Assembly (NCBI RefSeq): GCF_020037015.1
Contig: NZ_JAIQDE010000048.1
Coordinates: 1 to 39,940, forward strand
Direction: 5' to 3'
From: Corallococcus sp. AS-1-6
GTDB lineage: Bacteria > Myxococcota > Myxococcia > Myxococcales > Myxococcaceae
DNA length: 39,940 nt
Made by a program: the position numbers and the translations under genes. A model generated the notes under the pieces. It worked only from the letters and a program-made list of their open reading frames with translations. It ran no database searches and was not told where the DNA came from. Below are positions 7,834 through 15,549 of the stretch, in pieces (position 1 is the stretch's first letter; the number at the start of each line of letters is the position of its first letter).

Positions 7834-8904
7834 ATGCGCCCTACCCTCATCACGCACGTCGCGTTCGAAGCGCTGCACCTGTCCCTGACGGAGCCGTTCG
7901 CCATCGCCACCGGCGCGCAGTTGGCGGCGGAGAACGTGCTCGTGCGCGTGACGCTCGCGGACGGCACGGTGGGGTTGGGCGAGGCGGCGCCCTTCACGGC
8001 GGTGAGCGGAGAGACGCAGGCCAGCACGCTCGCGTCGTTGGAGCCGGTGCGCGAGCTGCTCGTGGGCCGCGACGCCCAGGAGTGGCGGCCGGCGTCGGAG
8101 GCGCTGGGGGACGCGATGGCGCTGGCGCCGGCCGCGCGGTGTGGCGTGGAGATCGCGCTTTTGGACGCGCTCACGCGGCACCACCGCATCCCGATGTACG
8201 CCTTCTTCGGCGGGGCGGGGACGTCGCTGGACATCGACATGACGGTCACCGCCGGAGACCTGTCGCACGCGGTGGCGTCCACGCGGGCCATCCTGGGGCG
8301 GGGCATCGACACGTTGAAGGTGAAGGTCGGCGCGCTGGACCCGGACGCGGACGCGGCGCGGCTCGTGGCCATCCACCAGGAGGCCCCGAAGGCGCGGCTC
8401 ATCGCGGACGCGAACGGGGGCTATGACGTGGCGGAGGCGCTGGCGTTCCTCAAGGAGCTGGAGCGCGCGGAGGTGCCGCTGTCGCTGTTCGAGCAGCCGG
8501 TGGCGGACGTCGCGGGGCTCGCGGAGGTGACGCGCCGCTCGCGGGTCGCGGTGTGCGCGGACGAGTCAGCGCGCTCGGTGAAGGACGTGCTGCGGCTCAT
8601 CCGCGAGAACGCGTGCCACGGCATCAACATCAAGACGATGAAGTGCGGGATGGTGGACGCGGTGACCATGTGGAGCCTGGCCCGCGCGGCGGGGCTGGAG
8701 CTGATGGTGGGCGGCATGGTGGAGAGCGTGCTGGCCATGACCGCGTCCGCGCACCTGGCGGCGGGGCTGGGCGGCTTCACCTACGCGGACCTGGACACGC
8801 CGCTGTTCATCGCGAACCACCCGTTCCAGGGCGGCGGCCAGTACGCGGGCGGGCGCCTGACGTTGGACCCGGACGCGGTGGGGCACGGCGTCACGCTGCG
8901 CTGA
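7834..8904 (+). CDS. Dipeptide epimerase (enolase superfamily, L-Ala-D/L-Glu epimerase type)
   Basis: The 356-residue protein carries the full muconate-lactonizing-enzyme-type active site: LKVKVG with Lys162 and Lys164, metal ligands Asp192, Glu220 and Asp243, and the second-barrel base Lys267 in NIKTMKCG. These positions nearly match the B. subtilis epimerase YkfB (Lys162/Lys268). The family epimerises L-Ala-D-Glu from murein peptides so that they can be recycled, using Mg2+. Other dipeptide specificities occur, so the exact substrate is uncertain. It converges on an S41-family peptidase with a 3-bp gap. No recycling partner gene (ldcA, mpl or a dipeptide permease) is adjacent. Confidence 0.88.
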   Translation: MRPTLITHVAFEALHLSLTEPFAIATGAQLAAENVLVRVTLADGTVGLGEAAPFTAVSGETQASTLASLEPVRELLVGRDAQEWRPASEALGDAMALAPAARCGVEIALLDALTRHHRIPMYAFFGGAGTSLDIDMTVTAGDLSHAVASTRAILGRGIDTLKVKVGALDPDADAARLVAIHQEAPKARLIADANGGYDVAEALAFLKELERAEVPLSLFEQPVADVAGLAEVTRRSRVAVCADESARSVKDVLRLIRENACHGINIKTMKCGMVDAVTMWSLARAAGLELMVGGMVESVLAMTASAHLAAGLGGFTYADLDTPLFIANHPFQGGGQYAGGRLTLDPDAVGHGVTLR

Positions 8905-8907
8905 GCT

Positions 8908-10092
8908 TCAGCCCTTCACCAGGGAGGCGGCCACGTCCAGCGCCTTCTCCCTCTGCGGGTCCGCGCCGGCCGCGTACGGCAGCGCGTCCGGGACCTCCAC
9001 GTCCACCGGGACGCCCACGCCCTCCAGCCGCTCGCCGTCCACGGTCACGTCCATGACGGCGAGGTAGAGCAGGTCCCCATTGGACAGCTTCCGCGGCCCG
9101 CCGCCCAGCACGGCGCCCGCGGTGCGCTGGCCCACGAGCGTCGCCAGGCGGTGACGCTTCATCGTGAAGGCCACCAGCTCCTTGCCGCTGCGCGAGTTGC
9201 CGTTGACGAGCAGCACCACGGGCTTGCGCCAGGACGGCGCGAAGGGACGCGTCTTGCCATCGCGGCCGGTGCTGACGAGCCGGGGGACCTGGGGGTTGAA
9301 GAGGTTCACGAAGGCGGGATTGCAGCCGCCCCAGCCATCGCGGAAGTCGACGACGAGCGCGTCCGCGTCCGCGAAGGCATCCTGGAGCGACTCCTCCAGG
9401 GCCTGCTGGTACTCCTCGCCGGTGCACGCGTAGACGTGCTGGTAGGCGACGCGGCGGCCCTGGCGCTCCACGACCTGTCCGCTGGCCTTCTGGAACGCGA
9501 GCCACTCCTGGCGCGGATTCACCCGGTGCGGCGTGACGGTGAGCGACAGGGGCTCCGCGCCCTTCATGCGCTCCACGGTGAGGCGCGTGGCCCTGCCCGC
9601 GCGGTTCGTGAAGGCGTGCCATGGGTGGAACGGCTTGCCCTCCACGGTGACGAGCCGGTCTCCACGCAGCAGGCCCGCCTTCGCGCCAGGGCCGTCCGTG
9701 AAGACGTGACGGACGAAGAAGCCCTCCGGGGTCTCCACCACGTCCACGCCGATGCCGGTGGCCTCCACCTTCTTCAGTTCGAGGAAGGCCTGGAAGATGG
9801 CGGACACCTCCGCGTGGCCGGGGCTCTCCTTCGGGTAATAGGCCGTGTGCGAGGCCTTCAGCTCCGCGAGCGCCGCGTTCGTGCGCCGGGTGAAGTCCTC
9901 CGCGTCCTTCGCGCCGGCGGCGTAGCCCTGGTGCGCGTCCGCCCAGGCGGTGCCCTTCGCCGCGTCCAGGAAGCGGGTGCGCACGAGGGTGACGATCTCG
10001 TCCCCCCGCTTCTCGTAAGGGGCCGTCGCCGCCTGGACGCTGCCCGCGAGGAGCAGCAACGACACCCACCACCGCGTTGTCCGGAACGCCAT
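8908..10092 (-). CDS. Secreted S41-family (C-terminal-processing type) serine peptidase
   Basis: The 394-residue protein has a signal peptide (RTTRWW then LLLLAGSVQA) and so is exported. A PDZ-like segment follows (about 115-185, with GPGAKAGLLRGDRLVTVEG), then the S41 core with the strand VVDFRDGWGG and the nucleophile region LLVNGNSRSGKE, where Ser precedes GKE. The second half of the core reads GQRTAGAVLGGG. The start at 10092 has GGGAGG upstream; a longer opening to 10128 would put 12 residues ahead of the signal peptide. The likely role is envelope protein turnover. The substrate is unknown. Confidence 0.85.
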   Translation of the reverse strand: MAFRTTRWWVSLLLLAGSVQAATAPYEKRGDEIVTLVRTRFLDAAKGTAWADAHQGYAAGAKDAEDFTRRTNAALAELKASHTAYYPKESPGHAEVSAIFQAFLELKKVEATGIGVDVVETPEGFFVRHVFTDGPGAKAGLLRGDRLVTVEGKPFHPWHAFTNRAGRATRLTVERMKGAEPLSLTVTPHRVNPRQEWLAFQKASGQVVERQGRRVAYQHVYACTGEEYQQALEESLQDAFADADALVVDFRDGWGGCNPAFVNLFNPQVPRLVSTGRDGKTRPFAPSWRKPVVLLVNGNSRSGKELVAFTMKRHRLATLVGQRTAGAVLGGGPRKLSNGDLLYLAVMDVTVDGERLEGVGVPVDVEVPDALPYAAGADPQREKALDVAASLVKG

Positions 10093-10214
10093 GCGTGCCC
10101 CTCCCGGGAGGACTTCACGATTCTTCACAGGGGCGCGCCCCAGAGGGAAGCCAGGGCGTCCTGGCGCCTCGCGGGGTGGCGAACGCGGCGGGCGCGGTTA
10201 GGGATGAGGGGCTC

Positions 10215-10844
10215 ATGTTGGATGCGCCTTCTTCATCGCCCAGGCTCGCGCTCGTGTCGGAGGACCCCCTGGCCCGGGGTGCGCTCGCACGGGCGCTGAG
10301 CGACCAGGCGGAGGCCTGGACGGTGGTGGCGGCGGGCACGCAGGAGGAGTTGGAGGCGGCGCGGGGCGAGCCGCCCGACGTGGTGCTCTGGGACACGGGC
10401 CTGCGGCTGGAGGAGGGCGCGGCGCCGGACCTGGGCGCGCCGGTGCTGGCGCTGGTGGCGGACGAGGCGGCGGGGGAGCTGGCGCTGGGCGCGGGCGCGC
10501 GGGGCCTGCTGTTCCGCGACGTGGCGCCGGGGATGCTGGGCGCCGCGCTGCACGCGGTCGCGCGAGGCCTCACGGTGTTCGAGCCGGGCCTGTCCCAGGT
10601 GCGCGCCGCGCCCAGGAGCACGGCGCCCACGGGAGCCCCGGGGCCGGACACGCTGACGCCGCGCGAGCGCGAGGTGCTGGGGCTGTTGGCGGAGGGCCTG
10701 TCGAACAAGGCCATCGCGGACCGGCTGGCCATCAGCGAGCACACGGCCAAGTTCCATGTGAACGCGGTGCTGGCCAAGCTGGGCGTGCAGCGCCGCACGG
10801 AGGCCGTGGTGAGGGCGGCGCGGATGGGGCTGGTGACGCTCTGA
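10215..10844 (+). CDS. LuxR/NarL-type regulator with a degenerate receiver
   Basis: The 209-residue protein has an N-terminal receiver-like domain and a C-terminal GerE helix-turn-helix (about 145-207; LTPREREVLGLLAEGLS, then IADRLAISEHTAKFHVN). The receiver keeps the acidic pair (E16, D17) and the candidate phosphoacceptor Asp60. The switch Thr/Ser after strand 4 is Ala/Val, and the conserved Lys near the end of strand 5 is Arg101 (LLFRD). It may therefore be only weakly phosphorylated or work without phosphorylation. The gene is divergent from the S41 peptidase gene across 122 bp. A GATGAGGGG ribosome-binding site precedes the ATG. Confidence 0.87.
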   Translation: MLDAPSSSPRLALVSEDPLARGALARALSDQAEAWTVVAAGTQEELEAARGEPPDVVLWDTGLRLEEGAAPDLGAPVLALVADEAAGELALGAGARGLLFRDVAPGMLGAALHAVARGLTVFEPGLSQVRAAPRSTAPTGAPGPDTLTPREREVLGLLAEGLSNKAIADRLAISEHTAKFHVNAVLAKLGVQRRTEAVVRAARMGLVTL

Positions 10845-10894
10845 CTCGACGCAGCGCCTCCGTCTCATCCAGGGGGCCTGCGCCTTCCGGGCAC

Positions 10895-10911
10895 CGCGGC
10901 GGCCAGCCGCG
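10895..10911 (+). terminator. G+C-rich hairpin after the LuxR-type gene
   Basis: A perfect 6-bp stem, CGCGGC with GCCGCG, closes a 5-nt loop about 50 bp after the stop codon. No T-run follows, so intrinsic termination is uncertain. The adjacent TGCTACACT at 10913-10921 resembles an extended -10 box for the next operon. Confidence 0.3.
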
Positions 10912-10932
10912 CTGCTACACTCCCCTGCCTCC

Positions 10933-12474
10933 ATGGCCAACCAGGATTGGGTCTCGCGCCTGCTCACCGGGCGTGCGTCGGCGGACAAGGGCCTCAGCGT
11001 CCACCTCTCCGAGCGCGACGGCGGCAGCCTCCACGACAAGATGCGGCAGGCGTACTGGTGGATCACCAACAACGCCGTCATCTGCCCCTACTACGACATC
11101 GAGTTCGGCGGCACCGCCGCCCTCAAGAACACCGCCGGGGACGAGGTCCACCTCCCGGAGGACATGAGCTACAGCTCCTTCGTCCTCATCCCGCTGCTCA
11201 CCCTCTTCACCTGCCGCCGCGCCCTGCTCGTGGGCGGCCCGGGCCGCGGAAAAACCACGTCCGCCATCCTCATGGCCCTGCTCTCCGGCATGGGCCGCGA
11301 GGACGTCCACCGGGGCATCCAGCGCGGCCACCCGCAGTTGTCCATCGCGGACCTGCTCGGCGCGCCCCTGCCGTCCGACATGCTCAAGGCGGAGGACCTG
11401 TCCGCCGTGAAGGTCAGTTGGCGCAAGTGGATTGGCCAGCGCGTGAAGATCATCGACGAGTACAACCGCATCCCCACCAAGACGCAGTCCGCCCTGCTGT
11501 CGCTGCTGGGCGAGGGCTACGCGGAGATGATGGACCAGTACGTCTACACCGGCCGCTCGTCCTGGTTCCTCACCGCCAACGACGACCAGGGCGGCGGCAC
11601 GTTCCAGGTCATCGAAGCGCTCAAGGACCGCCTGGACGTCGTCGTGCGCGCCGTGCCCTTCAACTCCGGCTTCGTGGACACGCTGCTCCAGCGCATCGAG
11701 TCCGACAAGTCCCCGGAGGAACTGCTCCCCAAGGACATCGTCTTCACCCCCGGCGAGCTGGAGAAGGCCTACACCTCCATCCTCGCCGTGGAGGTGCCCA
11801 GGGGCGTGCTGGAGCGCGTGGCCTTCTTCCTGGGCCAGCTCGACTTCTGCCGCATGGCGTCCCCGCGCTTCGAGTTCAAGCACAAGGACACGCTGAAGCT
11901 CGCCGGCCAGACCGTGTCCGCCGTGTGCAACGAGCAGTGCCCGCTGGACAAGAAGGTGCACCTCTGCACGCAGACGGAGAACGGCACCAGCGTGCGCGCG
12001 TACCAGACCATCCTCCACTTCGCGAAGGCGCTCGCGTTCTTCCGCGGCCACCGCGTGACGGAGCTGGAGGACTTCCGGCAGATCATCCCCTGGGTGCTGC
12101 ACGAGAAGCTCACCCCCAACGCGCGCAGCCCCTTCTTCGAGGCGAAGGGCAACAGGCTGCTGCTCCAGGACCGCGTGGCGTGGATCCGCAACATGTTCGA
12201 CATGGCCATGGCCCGCTACGGCACGCACGCGCCCGTGCGCCAGAAGGTCGCCGCCCTGCGCGCGGAGCTGGACCTGGGCCTGTCCGGCGTGGACCTGCGC
12301 ACCACGGAGCGGCGCCTGTCCGCCGTCACCGCGCTGATGAACGACCTGATGACCCGCCAGGAGCTGTCCGGTCCGGTGTACGAGGACCTCATCCACTTGA
12401 AGTCCCTCTACAGCCGCTACCGCAACTACGCGACGTGGCTGAAGGAGAACCCGGGCGGTCAGGGGCAGCCATGA
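10933..12474 (+). CDS. MoxR-like AAA+ ATPase, first gene of a five-gene coupled operon
   Basis: The 513-residue protein has an AAA+ core with Walker A GGPGRGKT (Lys107), Walker B VKIIDEYNR (D175, E176), a sensor-like SWFLTANDD and a downstream Arg-containing KDRLDVVV segment. This matches the MoxR/CobS/RavA branch, which normally works with a vWA-domain protein to remodel a client or insert a metal. The C-terminal 200 residues contain a helical extension, with Cys residues in VCNEQCPLDKKVHLC that could bind metal. A vWA protein is encoded two genes downstream, as expected for a MoxR/vWA pair. Its stop overlaps the next start (ATGA). Confidence 0.88.
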   Translation: MANQDWVSRLLTGRASADKGLSVHLSERDGGSLHDKMRQAYWWITNNAVICPYYDIEFGGTAALKNTAGDEVHLPEDMSYSSFVLIPLLTLFTCRRALLVGGPGRGKTTSAILMALLSGMGREDVHRGIQRGHPQLSIADLLGAPLPSDMLKAEDLSAVKVSWRKWIGQRVKIIDEYNRIPTKTQSALLSLLGEGYAEMMDQYVYTGRSSWFLTANDDQGGGTFQVIEALKDRLDVVVRAVPFNSGFVDTLLQRIESDKSPEELLPKDIVFTPGELEKAYTSILAVEVPRGVLERVAFFLGQLDFCRMASPRFEFKHKDTLKLAGQTVSAVCNEQCPLDKKVHLCTQTENGTSVRAYQTILHFAKALAFFRGHRVTELEDFRQIIPWVLHEKLTPNARSPFFEAKGNRLLLQDRVAWIRNMFDMAMARYGTHAPVRQKVAALRAELDLGLSGVDLRTTERRLSAVTALMNDLMTRQELSGPVYEDLIHLKSLYSRYRNYATWLKENPGGQGQP

Positions 12475-13298
12475 GCACGTTCGTCGAAGACCTGGAGAAG
12501 GAGGCCCGCGGCCGGTTCGTGCGCTGGGACCGCGCGCTGTGGAGCGCGTTCCTTGAGGGCCCGGTGGCCCGCATGGGCCGGGCGCTCGCGAGCGGTGACG
12601 CCGCGGCGGGAGAGGAGACCCTGCGCGCCTACCTGCGCCTGGGCGCCGAGGGCATCGGCCTGGGCTACCTGTACCCGACGTCCGCGGGCCGGGAGAACTT
12701 CTTCACGCTCGCGTGGACGGACCTGCTGCCGCGCCTGTTGCCGGACCTGCGTCAGGAGGAGCAGGCCCCGGCGCTCGCGCGCGTGTGGAACCTCAGCGAG
12801 AACCTGGAGTCCGCGCCGCCGTGGGTGCAGCGGCTGTTCTGCCGCCTGGGCGCGAACCTGTCCTCGCTGGCGGACCTGGAGGGCCACCTGCACACCATCG
12901 CCAACGAGGCCATGGAGCCGCCCTCCCAGCCCCTGGGCGACACGTCCACCGCGCAGTGGGTGGACCTGTCCCAGGAGGACGCGCGCTTCATGCCCGGGGA
13001 GATGCACTTCCTGGCCCCCGCCGTCGTCTGCGTGCACGACCGTCACCGCGCCACCGCCGCGGGCGGACGCGACGCCGCCACGCAGGGCGTGTGGCTGGTG
13101 AAGAAGCCCGTGCTGCTGGGGCCCATGGGCTGCAACGAGCGGCTGGAGCCCGCGACGGGCAAGCCCCCCAAGCCGCTCACCTCGCTGGCGCAGCGCGACC
13201 CTCGCGCGGGGGACTGGTACAGCACCCAGCACAACGAGTGGCGCGCGGTGGCCACGATGCACACGTCCCAGTGGCTGGCGGTCATCCTGCCGGCATGA
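12471..13298 (+). CDS. Unknown protein, second gene of the AAA/vWA operon
   Basis: I do not recognise this 275-residue protein. Residues 1-150 look helical, with an LRAYLRLGAEGIGLGYLYPT segment. Residues about 160-275 look beta-rich, with many Trp, His and hydrophobic strands (for example WLVKKPVLLGPMGCNE and the final MHTSQWLAVILPA). There is no signal peptide or membrane helix. It lies between the AAA ATPase and the HExxH/vWA protein with ATGA overlaps on both sides, so it is probably made in fixed ratio with them and may be a subunit or client adaptor of that machine. Confidence 0.8.
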   Translation: MSTFVEDLEKEARGRFVRWDRALWSAFLEGPVARMGRALASGDAAAGEETLRAYLRLGAEGIGLGYLYPTSAGRENFFTLAWTDLLPRLLPDLRQEEQAPALARVWNLSENLESAPPWVQRLFCRLGANLSSLADLEGHLHTIANEAMEPPSQPLGDTSTAQWVDLSQEDARFMPGEMHFLAPAVVCVHDRHRATAAGGRDAATQGVWLVKKPVLLGPMGCNERLEPATGKPPKPLTSLAQRDPRAGDWYSTQHNEWRAVATMHTSQWLAVILPA

Positions 13299-14986
13299 GC
13301 GCGGGCGCGGCCTTCACCCCGGAGGAGGTGGAGCGGTGCTGGCGCGACGCGCTGGCGCTGTGGGACGTGCACGTGCAGTTGAGCCCGCCCGAACCGCACC
13401 AGCCCTTCCGGCCCGGTGAGGCCGCGCCGGACGAACCGCTCGCGTACATCGACCTGGCGCGCCGGCAGGTGTTCGTCCACTTCGACCTGCTCGTCCGCAT
13501 GGGCGCGCGTGACAGCCTCACCGCCGTGCTGGCCCATGAAATCGGCCACCACGTGCGCTTCCCGCACACGCTGGGGTGGGACGCGGAGCTGCGCGTGCTG
13601 GAGCAGCGCCTCATCCCGGGCCTGGGCCAGTCGCTCACCAACCTGTTCTTCGACCTCCAGGTGAACGAGTTCGTGGGGCGCACCCACGCGGACGCGCTGT
13701 GCCAGGTGTACCGGGGCTTCCTGCGCACGCCGGAGGGGCGCAAGAAGCAGAAGGACGGAGACCCGGGCGGGCCGTCTCCGCTGTTCTGCTTCTACCTGGC
13801 CCTCTACGAAGAACTCTGGCGCCGCGAGCCCGGACACCTGGTGCCCGAGGCCCTGCTGCCGAAGCTGGAGGAGGCCTACCCGGGCTTCCGCGCCCAGGCG
13901 CGCATGTTCGTGCAGACGTTCTACGCGCTGCCCGACCCCCGCCTGCAATTCCTCTACTTCTGCGCCGCGTTCATCCGCTTCATCGACCTGCCCTCCGACG
14001 TGGGCTTCCGCATCCCGCTGGCCGGAGACCTCGGCACGCCGGACGAGGGCGACCTGGACGCGGCGGTGCAGTCCGGCGGCCGGTGGGAGGACGCGCTGGA
14101 CCAGGCCCGCGCGAACGGCTGGCTGGACGACTCGCACGACACGAAGGAGTCGGAGCCGCTGGACACCATCCGCCGCGTGACGGCGCACCTGCCCGGCAAC
14201 GACGGCGGCAGGCTGCGGCGCGCGCTGGTGGCCCGGTACTACCGGCGGCTCGTGGACCGGTACATCCTCAAGCTGCCCGCCTCGCCCTCGAAGCCGGAGC
14301 CGTACCTGCGCACGATTCCGGAGGCGTGGGAGTACGGCGACGACCCGTCCACCATCGACTGGACGCTCACGGTGATTTCCCAGGGACACCTGGCGGCCGT
14401 GGCCCCGCTGCGCCGCGAGCTGGAGGCGGACCTGCCGCCCCCGTCCGACCTGGGCGTGCCCGCGCTGGAAATCTACCTGGACACCAGCGGCTCCATGCCC
14501 GACCCGCGGCAGGACCTCAACGCGATGACGCTGGCCGCGCAGGTGCTGTCCGCCTCCGCGCTGCGCAAGGGCGCCACGGTGCGCGGCATCGTCTACTCCG
14601 CGGACAACCCCGTCGTGTCCCCGTGGATGTACGACGAGGAGACGGCGCGCGACTTCTTCCTGCACTACATCGGCGGAGGGACGTGGTTCCCCGTGGAGGT
14701 GATGGAGCAGTTGTCCCAGGAGCGGCCGGACGCGCTGCGCGTCGTCATCTCGGACAGCGACTTCCTCCACAACCTGCGGCAGGAGGGCGCCCTGCCCCGC
14801 TTCGCCCGCGCGATGGAGCGCTCGCGCCGCGTGGTGGCCTTCCTCGCGCTGCCGGACGACGCGCCCGCGCGGCCGGTGCTGGCGCCGCTGCTGGGCAGCC
14901 CGCGCTTCCGGCTGGCGACCGTGCAATGGATGTCTGACTTTGGCCGTGCCGCCGCGGCGCTGGCCGATGCCCTGTTGGAGAAATGA
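13295..14986 (+). CDS. HExxH metallopeptidase-like plus vWA domain protein
   Basis: The 563-residue protein joins two recognisable parts. Residues 76-86 read LAHEIGHH, a zinc-peptidase HExxH motif (His81, Glu82, His85), followed about 35 residues later by FFDLQVNE, which could supply the third ligand. The C-terminal vWA domain has an intact MIDAS: DTSGSM (Asp396, Ser398, Ser400), a Thr in GGGTWFP and the acidic VVISDSD. The layout resembles DUF2201 proteins (putative metallopeptidase plus VWA-like) and the CobT-type partners of MoxR ATPases. It probably pairs with the AAA+ protein two genes upstream. Whether the peptidase site is active is unknown. ATGA overlaps occur on both sides. Confidence 0.85.
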   Translation: MSAGAAFTPEEVERCWRDALALWDVHVQLSPPEPHQPFRPGEAAPDEPLAYIDLARRQVFVHFDLLVRMGARDSLTAVLAHEIGHHVRFPHTLGWDAELRVLEQRLIPGLGQSLTNLFFDLQVNEFVGRTHADALCQVYRGFLRTPEGRKKQKDGDPGGPSPLFCFYLALYEELWRREPGHLVPEALLPKLEEAYPGFRAQARMFVQTFYALPDPRLQFLYFCAAFIRFIDLPSDVGFRIPLAGDLGTPDEGDLDAAVQSGGRWEDALDQARANGWLDDSHDTKESEPLDTIRRVTAHLPGNDGGRLRRALVARYYRRLVDRYILKLPASPSKPEPYLRTIPEAWEYGDDPSTIDWTLTVISQGHLAAVAPLRRELEADLPPPSDLGVPALEIYLDTSGSMPDPRQDLNAMTLAAQVLSASALRKGATVRGIVYSADNPVVSPWMYDEETARDFFLHYIGGGTWFPVEVMEQLSQERPDALRVVISDSDFLHNLRQEGALPRFARAMERSRRVVAFLALPDDAPARPVLAPLLGSPRFRLATVQWMSDFGRAAAALADALLEK

Positions 14987-15549
14987 TGGCGGTCTCGATT
15001 CCCCACCTCCGTGAGCAGTTGGCGGCCATGCCCCTCGTGTCGCCGTATCCGCACGACCTGGCGGTGGCCATCGTCTGCGACACCTTCCGGCTGGCCAGCC
15101 AGCGGCCCCCGTCCCAGGCCGAGTGGGCGAAGCTGGAGCAGCGCCTGAAGAACCCGCTGTTCCAGGAGCAGGTGGGCATGCTCGCGCACGCGCTGGTGGC
15201 GTCCGACCTGCGCAAGAAGACGGTGCTCTACCTCACCCCGGACCGCACGCCGCAGGCGCGGCTCCAGCAGTTCTTCGAGGAGGTGCACCCCCTCACCGCG
15301 GAGATGATCCGCTCCAACGCCTTCCGCCAGGAGGAGTTCCTGCGCAAGTGGCTGGCGGCGGTGGGCGCGGACGTCGAGGGCGAGACGGAGGCCGAGTCGA
15401 AGCGCCGCCTCAAGGACCTGGACTACCGGCAGGCGGTGACGGACCTGCGCAAGGTGGAGGAGGCGCGCAAGAAGGAGGCGGACCGGCGCCAGGAGATGCT
15501 CCAGGAGGCCCAGCGCAAGGAAGCCGAGGCCCGGGGCTGGCGCGAGTGA
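14983..15549 (+). CDS. Small charged helical protein of the AAA/vWA operon
   Basis: I do not recognise this 188-residue soluble protein. It is almost entirely helical. The last 60 residues are a very charged Lys/Glu/Arg coiled-coil-like stretch (from about residue 130, with LRKVEEARKKEADRRQEML). Both starts, ATG ATG at 14983 and 14986, are possible; 14983 gives the 4-bp overlap with the vWA gene. Its stop overlaps the GTG of the next gene. A structural or adaptor role in the AAA/vWA complex is inferred from context only. Confidence 0.78.
   Translation: MMAVSIPHLREQLAAMPLVSPYPHDLAVAIVCDTFRLASQRPPSQAEWAKLEQRLKNPLFQEQVGMLAHALVASDLRKKTVLYLTPDRTPQARLQQFFEEVHPLTAEMIRSNAFRQEEFLRKWLAAVGADVEGETEAESKRRLKDLDYRQAVTDLRKVEEARKKEADRRQEMLQEAQRKEAEARGWRE

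Noticed and set aside
5686..8904. A 1072-codon opening on the plus strand covering the hybrid kinase region and running into the epimerase
   Set aside because: The first two thirds are the antisense of a clear histidine kinase and give low-complexity Arg/His/Ala-rich protein; only the part from 7834 is real.
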